Assembly (NCBI GenBank): GCA_020064725.1
Contig: JAGTWJ010000002.1
Coordinates: forward strand, 1,550,001 to 1,614,000
DNA from: Drechslerella dactyloides
Lineage: Eukaryota > Ascomycota > Orbiliomycetes > Orbiliales > Orbiliaceae
DNA: 64,000 bases
Reading direction: 5' to 3'
Part shown: one piece after another, positions 12,545 to 22,772 of the stretch
Numbering within the stretch: position 1 is the stretch's first letter
How the letters are laid out: each line of letters starts with the position of its first letter
Translations under genes and position numbers: made by a program
Notes under the pieces: generated by a model
The model's database searches: none
Seen by the model: the letters and a program-made list of their open reading frames with translations, nothing else
Told to the model about the DNA's origin: nothing

Positions 12545-13434
12545 GACTTCGCTTTGGATACATCTGTTGATCCGGTGATGAAATGGCACGAGTCGGACAA
12601 TGCAGAGACTTTCTCGTCTGCCGCGTCGACAAGGTCTATCATTGATGCATTCCTGAGCGCGAAGGGCTTTTCCTACACCAACCCATTGGACGGCGACATC
12701 GCATCGAGACTTGATTCAGACGAGGCAATATCCCCGCATACCTGCAGACAGCTCACTAGCTTGTTATTGATTACGACTGCAGCAGGAGGCGTCACGAACA
12801 TGGAGTCCCTTCTTCCGAGACATCAAAGCCAGCGGTCTCAAGTATGGCAATTGCAATTCACCATGATGAAAGGCTCTGTTCCCGATAACATGCAAAGAGA
12901 CAGCTGACGTATGCATGCTGTTCCAGTGTCGGGTTCCCGCCACAAACCGGCTTGCCGAACGGCTTAATTGGATACCCTACTGAAAGTCACTCCATTGTGC
13001 AACCATGGGACCCCCAGGCCTCGAGTGTTTACGGCCTGAACGATGGCGACATCATGGCTCCGATTGTTCGTCCAAGTCGATACCTGCCAACTCTGGCCCA
13101 ACAACACATATCCAATTTACAACAACATGCAACAGACATGCATGCCCTGTGTCGGGATATGGAGTACTACAGCCATCGGCAGCTGGGCACACGGGCTTCG
13201 CAAGATTCAACAATCCAAGACAAGACACCGGGCAGAGGAGCCCGAAGGCTTCGCAGATTGTCTCTCAAACGGTGCATCTGCACGGACACGCCACAAATGG
13301 TTCAAATCCTGCAACTCGCTTTTCGAAAAAGGAAACAGCACTTTGCATTTGCGGTGGCTTGAAGGGTATCCAATGAATTTCAACGACCACGATAATGCAC
13401 TCGCTATATACACACAATTCTGAAATTCCTCGCC
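12545..13434 (+). other. coding-like stretch, unresolved gene or decayed gene
   Basis: A good intron 3' end (TCTAACTTCACAG) stops at 12544 and is followed in frame by 121 open codons starting DFALDTSVDPVMKW. A donor at the SQ|VW boundary (GTATGG, 12843) and an acceptor TGCTGTTCCAG (12926) would remove the stop, but the phase then leads to an early stop. The best downstream frame (VGFPPQTGLPNGL...) needs a different phase. From about 13000 to 13370 all three forward frames are open. The composition resembles the disordered part of a fungal regulator, and one frame has a loosely finger-like FADCLSNGASARTRHKW. I cannot build an intact gene. It may be a gene with an exon I have missed, or a frameshifted remnant. 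Confidence 0.25.
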
Positions 13435-13514
13435 GCGGAGGACTCCACCGAGGAGACATGCACTTACCTACTGATTTGCAAACAGCCCATCATTTGGAAT
13501 GGGATCACGACTTT

Positions 13515-14590
13515 TCATATGGGATCGCCCTTCGGGACTGCCGGGAACGACAAGGGATTCTTCAGCCGTTCCATATTTCTTTTGGCGAGCTGCTTGTCGC
13601 GGTACTTCTGCTGGCGCATGTTGAAGAAATCGCTGGATCGGCCCAGAAACGTGCGGACAACGACCACGTCAGTCAATCGAGACCTCGTGTCTTGCGGGAG
13701 AGGAAGGAATGAAACGAGGGCAGGAGCAGCTTCCCCACTTCTTCCCTTTCTGCCGTTCGCGAGCAGCATATACGAAGTATTTGGGGGGCGTTTTCATGCG
13801 TCGTGGGAGGAGAAGCAAAGGTGCAGCTGACCAGCACCAAGCGCAGCATGGAGGGAACTTTTCAACATACCGATGCAATTGATACTGGCTGAACGAAGCG
13901 ATGGGCGCTGCAGCAGCTTCCGCCGCCTTTGCAGAAGCACTGGCAGCGTTCTCCGCTTCGATCTTGACCTTTTCCGTATCCTCGTCTTTGGTGCTCTTCT
14001 CTTTGCCCTTGCCTTTGTCTTGCTTCTTTTCTTCCTTTCGCTTCAATTTCTCCTCGTATTCCTTCTTGATCTTCTCTAGCTCCTTGTCCATCTCTTCCTT
14101 CTTCTTCCTTTCGGCCTCGGCGGCCTCGTCGACCTGCGCCGTCGCAAAGCCTCTATCGGCCAGATGGGCCGGGCAAATATAAAAAAAGTCCTTCGAAGGT
14201 CAGCCCTGTCAATCATCAAAGAAACGTTCCATCCGAAACGGAACGGAGGGAGGATGTGCTGTGCGTGGTTGGCTCCGGTTGACGGCACGCCTAAAGACCC
14301 TTCGCGCAGAGGAATCAAATTGGGCTTGGCGGCACGGCAGGAGATTGCAATAGGGCTGAAGGAATCACAAAAAAGCGAGAGGATTGGACGGCTGAAGAGA
14401 TATGAGATCTGATCTGGCACAAAGCCTGCATCTTCTGATGAGGATTGTGTGATACGGCATTACGAGGACATACCTTCTGGCATGATGTGATGAGCACCGA
14501 TGTCGAGGGCTTGAAGCATATCATGCAAGGTTTGGAGGATGACTCGGCAACCTTTCGATGGATGTACACATTCTGGAAGGGTTGAGCCAT
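13515..14590 (-). CDS. VFA1: VPS4-associated protein 1 (Vfa1-like)
   Basis: Small cytosolic/endosomal partner of the ESCRT ATPase Vps4 (known for yeast Vfa1). Exons 14590-14474, 14190-13871 and 13632-13515 give 184 residues; joins are phase-consistent (CQK|DFF and LHR|DFF). The N-terminus matches the family: MAQPFQNVYIHRKVAES, then a zinc-knuckle-like CMIC (22-25) and YICPAHL (around 43-49). A charged K/E coiled-coil region (about 65-115) follows, then the conserved tail DFFNMRQQKYRDKQLAKRN before FPAVPKGDPI. In yeast the extreme C-terminus of Vfa1 carries the MIT-interacting motif that binds Vps4; I infer the same here. The first intron (14473-14191, 283 nt) is long for this genome. The second is 238 nt and its unspliced frame stays open, so short retained-intron isoforms are possible. 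Confidence 0.88.
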
Positions 14591-16054
14591 CGCGAATCGA
14601 TCGCCTTGTCGTTGCCCACTCGAGACGAGACAAAGACCAGCCTTGCAGGGTTATTCCTTTAGGATTTTCTTGACGGTGTGGGTTTGGAAGATTTGCCGCG
14701 AGAGCTTAGCTCTGGCGACGAATGGCTATTCTCCGAATCGTCAAAAAGAAAAGAGGAATCGAAGGGAACGGGCGGGTCTTCTGCTGAGGGCCCCTGGTCG
14801 GTGAGGCTGAAGTTAGCGAGTTGGACCCCGAGACTACACAATACCAAGCCGGGACTCGGCAAGCAACTTTGGTCAACGGCGTGGACAGAGTTGCAGGAAG
14901 TTCGTTTTGCCCTCTGCCGGAGAAGTCAACCAGCTATCGTACATATATCCGCCCCCAAAGCAGCTGGTGTGAGCCAGCCGGCAAAGCAAGCAAAGTCACC
15001 AAACGGACAGGCTGGTGACAAAAAAACAGGACTTGAGGGAACCGTTTGCTGGATTCGGCAAGGCTTCATGCTCTGGTCGTCCATCGGGCTGGACTAGCAC
15101 GGTCTTGGCCCTCGTACGGACATTTCATGATCACGATGGATCAGATGCCCAGTTCCCTTTTCGGCGTCTACAAGCCAGCCAGACGATAGACAGACGGATG
15201 GACAGACGGCCGGTCAAGATGCACCAGCCTTGTGCGAAACCTTGCAAGGCTAGCGGCCGGCCATCCGATTCAAAAATTGAAAAATGCCAAACGGAAGGGA
15301 GAAAATGGAATTCAAAGCATGGCGTGTTTCTTGTTTAGTCCCGAGCGTATGCCATAAATGGATGCGGTGCAGCAATGGGTGGTGGTAGGAACAAACTTAC
15401 GTAGCATCTGCACTCCTGAGAGCGCCATGTCATGCCGCCTTCTGCTGGACAGACGATGCAAATGGTCGAGCAGGAGCTCCGGCCCGGTCCCTCAACTTGC
15501 CGTCTGAGTGAGGCGAGGAGCAAAGAGTGCGAGCGCTCGCCGTCAGCTTACACGAAGAGGCCCCGCTGACTGCCGGAAGCGCTACCAAACGAGCAAACGC
15601 AGGTGCAGCAGTTGTATTTGCGGTTCCCGTTCCAGTTTGATATCGCCATGCATGTAACGAACGTCGTAACTAAAAAGCCGAATCTGCTAATTATAATCCA
15701 CTGCTTACCTTAATGATATGATACCGCTGCGCTGAATCCAGTCCCGCCAAAGTAGTATGTGCGTTTGTATGCGTCCTAGTTTAGCAATCGGGACGAAGTT
15801 TATTAATCGCATCGATCGATCTCATTGCGTCCGAATGTCGCGCGTGGTAACAAGCTTAGCGGACGGACAGATAGACAGACAGGCAGACATGTGCGGAGAC
15901 AATCGCTGCTGCAGCTAGCTGACATGCCCGCTGCGGCAAGAATACGCGCATCCAACGTCCGTCCTCTGCCTGCAACGCATTCCCCACAAATCGACCACCC
16001 CGCTCCGCTTGACGATATCGTGAAAAACACCCGCCGTCGTCGCGTCGTTCGGGC
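14591..16054. other. intergenic, VFA1 to YCII gene 1
   Basis: Divergent upstream regions of VFA1 and the first YCII gene. No credible frame. Short ACAG/GACG tandem stretches occur near 15180-15210 and 15855-15895. Confidence 0.5.
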
Positions 16055-16724
16055 ATGCAATTGGCTGTGCCGCGGCGTCTGACTGCCCTTCGGTTGTGTC
16101 GGCCGCGCTCTTACATCTACCCTCCCAGAATCGCCATCCCGTATACCTCACCGTTTCGCGCAACGTCGACCGCGACAGCTGCACCGATGGCCGGCACGCA
16201 GAACGAGTGGCTCGTCATCCTGCCGGACAAGCCGGACGCCGTCTCGCGCCGCCTCGCTGTCCGTTCGTATGTTCTCCCTCGTCTAAAGGCACATATCGAT
16301 ATATATATATATATATATATGTATGCTAAGCTTCCGCGTGCAGAGAACACCTTGCGGCTGCCACGGAGCGCGTCAAGGCCGGCGTGATAAACTTTGGCGG
16401 CATAATGCTGCACGACCACCCGGTCGAAGGGGAGACGCCCAAGTTCAAGGGCTCGATCATGCTCCTGCAGGTGCCGACGCGGGAGGACGTGGTCCAAATC
16501 ATCAAGGGCGACAAGTACGTCGAGAACGACGTCTGGGATCTCGACAAGGTGGGTTTCAAACTGCATATTCGGACAATCTTGTAGAAATATGCAGGGCTAT
16601 GCTGACAAGTATGCCCCGTACCAGATGGAGATTTATCCGGTGAGTTGATATTGCGTTATATGTGCGGTATGGAGATGCTAACAATTGATTGCAGTTTCGG
16701 ACCGCCCTGCGGAAGGGGATCTGA
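16055..16724 (+). CDS. YCII-domain protein 1, predicted mitochondrial
   Basis: YciI-like ferredoxin-fold protein of 163 residues; such proteins are small dimeric enzymes of mostly unknown activity. Exons 16055-16266, 16344-16548, 16595-16639 and 16695-16724; joins give VRSEHLAAATERVKAG and LDKGYADKYAPY. The first 45 residues are basic, hydroxylated and without acidic residues, like a mitochondrial presequence, with a second in-frame ATG (MAGTQNEW) that would give a cytosolic form. The core has the family pattern: WLVILPDKPDA, a RSEHL segment, GGIMLHDHP, KGSIMLLQVP, then EIYPFRTALRKG. The first intron holds an AT microsatellite. A second YCII gene lies 3.5 kb downstream on the same strand. Confidence 0.85.
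16299..16320. repeat. AT dinucleotide repeat in intron 1 of YCII gene 1
   Basis: Eleven AT units lying inside the 77-nt first intron, a likely length polymorphism. Confidence 0.9.
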
Positions 16725-16906
16725 TGAATTCCAAGGTCGATATGAGTGCGTATAATGTTGTATACATGTAGATATTATGATACTGTGAATGGGATGGTAA
16801 TGGCAAAGACGCTGCATACATGCTGAATATATGACAATATACACCAATGAATCCAAGACAGGCTCACCATGAATATGACATCGCAAAACAAATGCAACAA
16901 AGGCGA

Positions 16907-19732
16907 TCAGGAAGTGGTGCTATAGGCGTAAACCTCAAGAACATTCGGCGCAGTGATAAATTCGGTGGCAGTGTATTGGATAATGGGATCATAGTATCGA
17001 CACACACACATGCCATCGTTCTGATCGAACCGGATGACCTCAAACGCGCTACTCGCGGCGCCCCGAGCCAACGACGCACACGACTCAATGTATCTTCCGG
17101 AGGCAGGAGTGAGCGGGTCCGTGCAGGCCGCGAAGCACCCGGACGTCTGCATCGTCGCATCGACAAAGCCTCCCGGCTGGATGCCGCCCCACGTAAGCGA
17201 GACGCCTCCGAGCACAGATGTGTACCAGACCGTGCGAGGGATAAGTTGCCCTGTTACGGTCGAGAACGTCGGCTCGCAAAAGGCGAATGTCGGCGTCACC
17301 GGGGAGGTTATCGGAGGGCTCGGGTCGGCACTCCATGAATTCGTGCACAGGAACGCTGCCGCGGTGGGGAACTCGACGAATCCGTTCACGGGCGACGCGT
17401 CTGTCATCTCCAGCCCCGCCACGGTGGGGGAATTGCACGCATACGTCAGCGACCGGCCGCCCGGTGCGGATGTGGAGAAGCTGAGCACGCCGATTGCCGT
17501 ACAGTCCGTGCAGGAGCTGAGGCAGTCGTCGATGAAGATGGCGTTTGCCGTCCCCGTGCTCTGCGGGGTCATCAGCCCGCTGCTCGGCCAGAAGCAGCCG
17601 GGACAGACGTTGAAGACGCTGCTGCCCGTCGTGTACAGATATCCCTGTCGGCCCTGGCAGCAGGCAGCCGTCGCGGGCGTCGCCACCAGGTCCTCAGCGC
17701 AGCCGGTGTAGGCGAAGGTATTGGTGCAGATTTCCCTCAAGGCGAGGACATGGTTTAAACCTCCAAAGACGCTCGTGGTAAAACTTTCTGACGAATCGGT
17801 TAACATCAAGCAGACCACGCTGTATCCGTTCGTCACCACGGGCGGCTGCTCAGTATTGACGACAAACAGGATCCCGTTACAGGGGTCGGGTGAGCTTGAA
17901 GAAGTACACTGGGTCAGGCAGTCGGTCAAGGTGAACGGCAGCGGGAGCGTAGTTGCGGATGAAAACAAGTTCGGGTCTGGAGCGACGCCGGTATATTGTC
18001 CTTCGGGGCACAGTGTGTATACGGTGCTATCAAAGGTGGTGAACTGCTGATAGCTGTCCGTGCCCGTCGCGGTGTTATACGGGCAGAACCTCGCCGTAGG
18101 TATGGGTTCGGCTCGCTCGCAGGGGACTTCCGGTATCAGGATCGTGTTTCGGGTCGGGTTCGGCGGCTCGACCGTGTCGTCGAAGGTATTGCTGCAGATG
18201 TAGACAGCTGCCGTGTACTCTGATTCCACGTACGTTGTCGCATTGCCCGTCACGTAGCTCTGTGGGCTGTCCGTCTCGAAGAGACAGCTCCAGGTCTGAA
18301 CGGGCCGATAGTTCTGCTCGATCTTGAAAGCCATGCCGGTGCAGCCAGCCTCCGCGCACGACTCCAGACACTGCAGCAAAGAGAGCGTGGACTCGGGGCC
18401 GCCTTGGCTATTCGCGGCGACGCCCGACAGCCCGACGAGACTGTAGCCGGTGCACAGGCTGTACACCCTTCTGTCGACCGTCACATAATCGTTGGCGACG
18501 TCGTTCGGGCAGCTGAGAGAAGCGGGAATCTGCGCAGTCGCCAAGCATTCGACGGTACACGAGGCGGCGGTGCACGCGGGAGAGGGTACTTCTGTATCGG
18601 AGGCGGAGCACGAAGTACCGGAGCAAGGCTGCGAGGTGTCGCTCGGCGACGAAGGGCCGGTGGAGCCGGGACTCGCAGATCGCGAGGAGGAAGTCTCGGA
18701 TCCTGTTGTGATGCCCGTTCTGGTGCTGCTAGGCCTGGTAGACGACCGGCTCTCGGGTCTGCTGGTAGTCGTCGATCGGCTGCGGGTTCGGGTCCTCCGA
18801 CGGGAAGACGTCGAGCTGCTGCTTCCGCTGCTGATGCTGCCACCGCCGCTACTGGTGCTAGTGACAGTGATGCTGGAGCTGGGTATGACCGGCGAATTTC
18901 CCGCAACGGCCGCGGTGAGAATCACCAGCTGGCAATTTGGCAGCGAATCAAAGTTGTCCTCCAGATTGAACTCGAGGCCGTTACTCGGCGCCCTGAAATC
19001 CGACGAGCACCCCGGGCCGGTCCCGAAGAGCGCCGTCTGTCCGGAGATAAACAACACCAGCTCGACAACGTTGCCGCGAGGGATGAATGTAAAGTTCGTA
19101 AACGCACCATCAGGTACGATTCTCCCAACCTTGATACTACCGTGGGACGAGCTAACGCTGTTGCCGTCGTTCTGTCTTGGTCGAAGTGACGATAGTAGGC
19201 TGTCCGGCAGGGCGAAGAGCGTTCGCTCGCGCGGCTCAAAGGTTACGACCGAGCTGTCTTCCCACCGGAACAGCTGCCCGGCCGCAGCGATGATGAGATA
19301 GACATACCCGCCGTTACCGATCTCGATGTAATAAACAGCGCCGTTGGGGAATGCGACGTAAAGCTGGAAGGCACTGCCGTCTATGATATCTTGGTACTGG
19401 CTGCTGGCGGTCGGAGACGCGTCGGAAGTCGTGCTGCTTGGAGGACCTCCGGAGGATGCGCCAGTGCCCGTGGTCCCGTTCATGGAGCTGTACTGTGTCG
19501 ACCCCATCCATGACAGCTGGATGTCCGAACAGAAATCCAAGCTCGGTTCGCCGACGGGGCAGTTTTGGCGACCGTCGAGCGTGCCGAAGACGGTCGGCGT
19601 GAGGATCGTCGTGACGGTGACGACAGTCGTGCCATTTTGACCATACACAAAGGGAGTGATGGCGAACGATAGAATCAGATAGAATATAAAATATTGGAGT
19701 AAGAGAGAGAACGACGGCCACAAACAGTTCAT
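16907..19732 (-). CDS. large secreted S/T-rich protein with PAN/WSC-like cysteine modules
   Basis: Single-exon gene of 941 residues, probably cell-wall or extracellular. The start at 19732 gives a hydrophobic signal peptide (LLLQYFIFYLILSFAI, cut near VYG-QNG). Residues about 90-290 form a globular region (IIDGSAFQLYVAF, GSIKVGRIVPDGAF) resembling the DUF7908-type domain of fungal surface proteins. A low-complexity S/T/R linker follows (about 295-400), expected to be O-glycosylated. Then come four cysteine modules of the form CLxxC...C, near residues 454 (CLESCAEAGCTGMAF), 606 (CLTQC), 736 (CLSSCTDC) and 866 (CFAAC), like PAN/Apple or WSC carbohydrate-binding repeats. There is no C-terminal GPI signal or membrane anchor. 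A TA-rich tract sits only about 10 nt upstream of the ATG. The ligand is not predictable from sequence. Confidence 0.85.
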   Translation of the reverse strand: MNCLWPSFSLLLQYFIFYLILSFAITPFVYGQNGTTVVTVTTILTPTVFGTLDGRQNCPVGEPSLDFCSDIQLSWMGSTQYSSMNGTTGTGASSGGPPSSTTSDASPTASSQYQDIIDGSAFQLYVAFPNGAVYYIEIGNGGYVYLIIAAAGQLFRWEDSSVVTFEPRERTLFALPDSLLSSLRPRQNDGNSVSSSHGSIKVGRIVPDGAFTNFTFIPRGNVVELVLFISGQTALFGTGPGCSSDFRAPSNGLEFNLEDNFDSLPNCQLVILTAAVAGNSPVIPSSSITVTSTSSGGGSISSGSSSSTSSRRRTRTRSRSTTTSRPESRSSTRPSSTRTGITTGSETSSSRSASPGSTGPSSPSDTSQPCSGTSCSASDTEVPSPACTAASCTVECLATAQIPASLSCPNDVANDYVTVDRRVYSLCTGYSLVGLSGVAANSQGGPESTLSLLQCLESCAEAGCTGMAFKIEQNYRPVQTWSCLFETDSPQSYVTGNATTYVESEYTAAVYICSNTFDDTVEPPNPTRNTILIPEVPCERAEPIPTARFCPYNTATGTDSYQQFTTFDSTVYTLCPEGQYTGVAPDPNLFSSATTLPLPFTLTDCLTQCTSSSSPDPCNGILFVVNTEQPPVVTNGYSVVCLMLTDSSESFTTSVFGGLNHVLALREICTNTFAYTGCAEDLVATPATAACCQGRQGYLYTTGSSVFNVCPGCFWPSSGLMTPQSTGTANAIFIDDCLSSCTDCTAIGVLSFSTSAPGGRSLTYACNSPTVAGLEMTDASPVNGFVEFPTAAAFLCTNSWSADPSPPITSPVTPTFAFCEPTFSTVTGQLIPRTVWYTSVLGGVSLTWGGIQPGGFVDATMQTSGCFAACTDPLTPASGRYIESCASLARGAASSAFEVIRFDQNDGMCVCRYYDPIIQYTATEFITAPNVLEVYAYSTTS

Positions 19733-20230
19733 GGTGGATCGTATATATATAGTCGACGTCGCGTCGCGGGCGTCGCCAGCATAGGCTCCGTCGACGGTTC
19801 GGTAGGGTGTTGATGAAGTGAATGAGAGAACAAATTTTTGATCTGGCTGTGGGTCAAGTTTTTCATTGTGGCTATCGTGTCTGCGGGTCGGTCTCGTGGC
19901 TGGAACGTGGGCCGTCGATTGAAAGAATATGCGCTGATTGATATCGACGAGCAACGTTGCCAGGCTTCCCTAATGTCGAGATGGGGGACAAATTGGCGCG
20001 TTGCAGTCGCAAAATACCACACGACGTCGCCGATTGCCTGTTTGGGAAATAGCAGCTGTCAAGCTTGTCCCGCTAAGCTTGTACCGGTACTAGCATCTAT
20101 CGTAGCACTAGCGGTAGCTGTAGCTTCGGTATTATCTACTGCTATCTCGCTCGCGCGTGTTCGGCCCGTTGCCCCACGTTATAAGATCAGTATATTGCTC
20201 AATTCACACCGACGACCACCGACGCCACTC
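19733..20230. promoter_or_regulatory. shared divergent promoter, surface protein and YCII gene 2
   Basis: The 498 nt between the start codons of the minus-strand surface protein and the plus-strand YCII gene 2 must carry both promoters. A TATATATATA tract (about 19742-19751) adjoins the minus-strand ATG. Near 20060-20110 there are clustered GTACCGG/CTAGC repeats. Confidence 0.5.
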
Positions 20231-20781
20231 ATGCGCACATTCCAGCGCACGATATCACGGCTTCCGTCACCGCTGTCCCTCGCATCACTAGCTCACCGCC
20301 GCCACCTGAGTGTCTCCAAGCCCCGCGCAATGGTCACGGAACAGTAGTGCGTCAATACAACCTGTCATATCATAGAATACTTTCGTGCGGCTATAGGGTA
20401 TAATATTCTGACTAAGATGTGGCACCGCTGGGATATTACAGCTTCGTCATCGTCCCGGACCGTCCCGACGCGCCCCGCCTCGAGGTCCGCCCGTCCCACT
20501 TTGCCAAAATCGCTGCCGAAAACCCCGCCGTCTCGAACACGCTCATGGGCGGCGCCTACTTTTCCGAGCAGCCGGTATCCGTTGATCCGAAAGAGTGGGG
20601 CTTTGCCGGCTCCGCGCTGGTCCTCGAGCTGCCTGCCGGCTCCGGCGAGGAGGGCGTCAGGGAGTGGATTCGCAACGACCCCTACGCGACCGGCGGCGTG
20701 TGGGATGCGGAGAAGGCTAGGATCATCAAGTTCCGTGCGGGCATGTCCAATGCGAAGGACCTTGTTCCGCCGCCAAAGTAG
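20231..20781 (+). CDS. YCII-domain protein 2, predicted mitochondrial
   Basis: Second YciI-like protein, 150 residues, from exons 20231-20343 and 20442-20781. The join MVTEHFVIVPDRPDAPR uses a less usual GTAGTG donor and a GATATTACAG acceptor; this is the only arrangement I found that keeps the YCII strand 1 intact. The first 34 residues (MRTFQRTISRLPSPLSL) are an arginine-rich amphipathic leader typical of mitochondrial import, followed by an in-frame MVTEH start for a possible cytosolic form. Core motifs: FVIVPDRPDA, LMGGAYFSEQP, GSALVLELPAG and a WIRNDPYATGGVWDAE segment, which is closer to the canonical YCII NDPY signature than gene 1. It diverges from the surface-protein gene. Confidence 0.85.
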
Positions 20782-21218
20782 TAGCGCGTTTCACGACTTC
20801 ATGGTGTGGTATAGTTGATACTACGGTGAATTGGGGCTATATATATAGTTTGTGCTCGTCAAATTATTCTCGTAATATGGTTCTCTGGAATACACGTAAA
20901 CAGCCGGGGTATCATACATGTTTATGGCAAATCCAACGGGTCGCCAAAAAAAGCTGTTCGAGGACACGAAAAGAAAAAAAAAAAAGGAGAAAGAAGGTAG
21001 TCAGACTATACCCTGTACAGAAGGGTCTCTCCAAGCAGTGCAAAGACGTAGGGAGGAAGAAGGAAACTATAAATACAGGAAGGTAATGCTAGTAGGACCG
21101 TCGATTTTGTATGTGTCGAGGAGGTGATCACAGATCGTAAATGGATAGATGTACGGGACAGTAAGGAAACGGCACGAAGAATTCGGGAGGTAGGACGGAA
21201 TATATTATTACAAAAGCA

Positions 21219-22772
21219 TCAGTCGGTCTTCCAGTGGCTGGTCACCGTGATGCCGTCTTCGTCATCGGGCGGCGCCTGGCACAGTTCGAACGAATACAGG
21301 GCAACTAGAAGTCCATATCGGTCAGCATATCCGAATGGCAGTATATTTTTGATTCGAGGGTGAAACTCACGGGTGGCTAGGACATTCACCCATCGCCAAA
21401 TCTCGGCTCCCAGCGGAGTCCATATCAGCATGTTGATCCAGCCCATCTTCCCAACAGCCACACCCAGCTCACCGCCTCGCATCGCCTCAAAGTGCATCAT
21501 CAGCAAGTTGGTGTAGACAGTGATCATGGCGACGGGGCTGAAGCCCCGCATAAAGTTGAGGAATCGGGTTGTGCCGCCCGACACCTCGTCGTCCTCGTCC
21601 TCATCATCGTCCACCTTGATGCTGAGGCTCCTCCCGTCGCGGACGGCAGGTATGATCTTTGTGCTCGCGTTAAGAACAAAAAGTCTATACGCTAATGATA
21701 CCAACACCGACGGAGGAATCGTGTCTAAAGCGGACCGGATGAAGATAAGGGACGACGTGATCGCTAGCGGGAGGATCTGGAAAAGGAATTCGGAGACGGC
21801 CGAGAATGAAGAGAGGATGAATGGAGGGAGCGGTGGGAAGTCCGGCTTTTGCGAGGTATCCGGGGGGTTGTTAGGTTTGTAGTCGGTGAATATCTGGTAC
21901 ATGCATAGCACCACATAAGAAAACTAGTCACGGGTGAGTTTTGTGCGCAGTCTACATTAGTTGGACAGAAAGTGAAACTTACCAGAAGCGAGCTTTCGAT
22001 AGTGCTCCCTCTCCCGCTAGCGATACCATAGCCACACAGGAAGAGGGAACTCGTAACCGCCACCCCAATCAGGGTGGCATCGATCGCGGTGATATCGGGG
22101 AAGGTATATATTCGGTAGATGAAGTAGAAGGCCGACGATATTATCGATCCGGAGGCGATGAGAAGAACAATCTAACAGAAAAATGAAAGGTTAACCATTG
22201 TTCCCGAAAACAAACTAAATGTAAGCGATCGATTGACTCACATTCCAGGTGTCGGATTTCTTGCGGTGAACGAGCCACCGCCCAATCTGGCCGACGGATT
22301 GGATAACGAGCAGGGTACAGAATCCCTCCACGAGCTGGAATATGGGAGTGAAGATGGTGAGGAAGGCGTTCCAGGGGACGATTGTAAGCCTGTCCCACAG
22401 TATCGGATCCTCACCACCAACCGGCTCGGGTTCCTCCGTGATGAACCCGATGACCCTGCGAACCTTCTTGGCGGTAGCATCGAGCGGCAGGGGGTCGTTC
22501 TGAAAACGGTCGAGGTTGAAGATGAGCAGGGCCGGGACGATGAGGTACTGCATGAAGCCGAGGACGTAGAGCATGGGCCATAGCTTCGGTCTCCGGTTGA
22601 TGGCTATCCGCAGGACGGACAGGATCCAGTAGAAGGAGGACAGGGCGAGGGAGAAGGCGAGCCCGCAGTCTCGGCCACCGACATCGAAAGCGAGGGGCAC
22701 GGACACCACTATCAGCAAGGTGAAGCTCAGACTCGAGACCAATCGAGCGATGAGCTTCAACGAAGCGATCAT
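21219..22772 (-). CDS. ICE2: ICE2 family ER membrane protein
   Basis: Polytopic ER protein of 452 residues. In yeast, Ice2 shapes cortical ER and promotes ER and nuclear-membrane growth by restraining the Nem1-Spo7/lipin pathway. Exons 22772-22242, 22171-21983, 21923-21371 and 21304-21219; joins give DTWN|IVLL, ESSLL|FSYVVLCMYQ and VLAT|LALYSFE, all matching the family. Family marks: SVPLAFDVGG near residue 25, QLVEGFCTLLVIQSVGQ in the middle, and GYGIASGRG before the second junction. About eight hydrophobic segments are visible. An acidic DDDEDEDDE loop near residue 340 is unusual. Introns are 58-70 nt. The gene is head to head with IMA1, another endomembrane protein. Confidence 0.9.

Noticed and set aside
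13296..13310. tRNA B-box-like GGTTCAAATCC
   Set aside because: Flanking bases do not form a T-stem and no A-box or acceptor stem fits; it lies in the coding-like stretch.
18404..19301. Long plus-strand frames opposite the surface-protein gene
   Set aside because: Arginine/serine/valine-rich mirrors of the S/T-rich linker; no start context or splice support.
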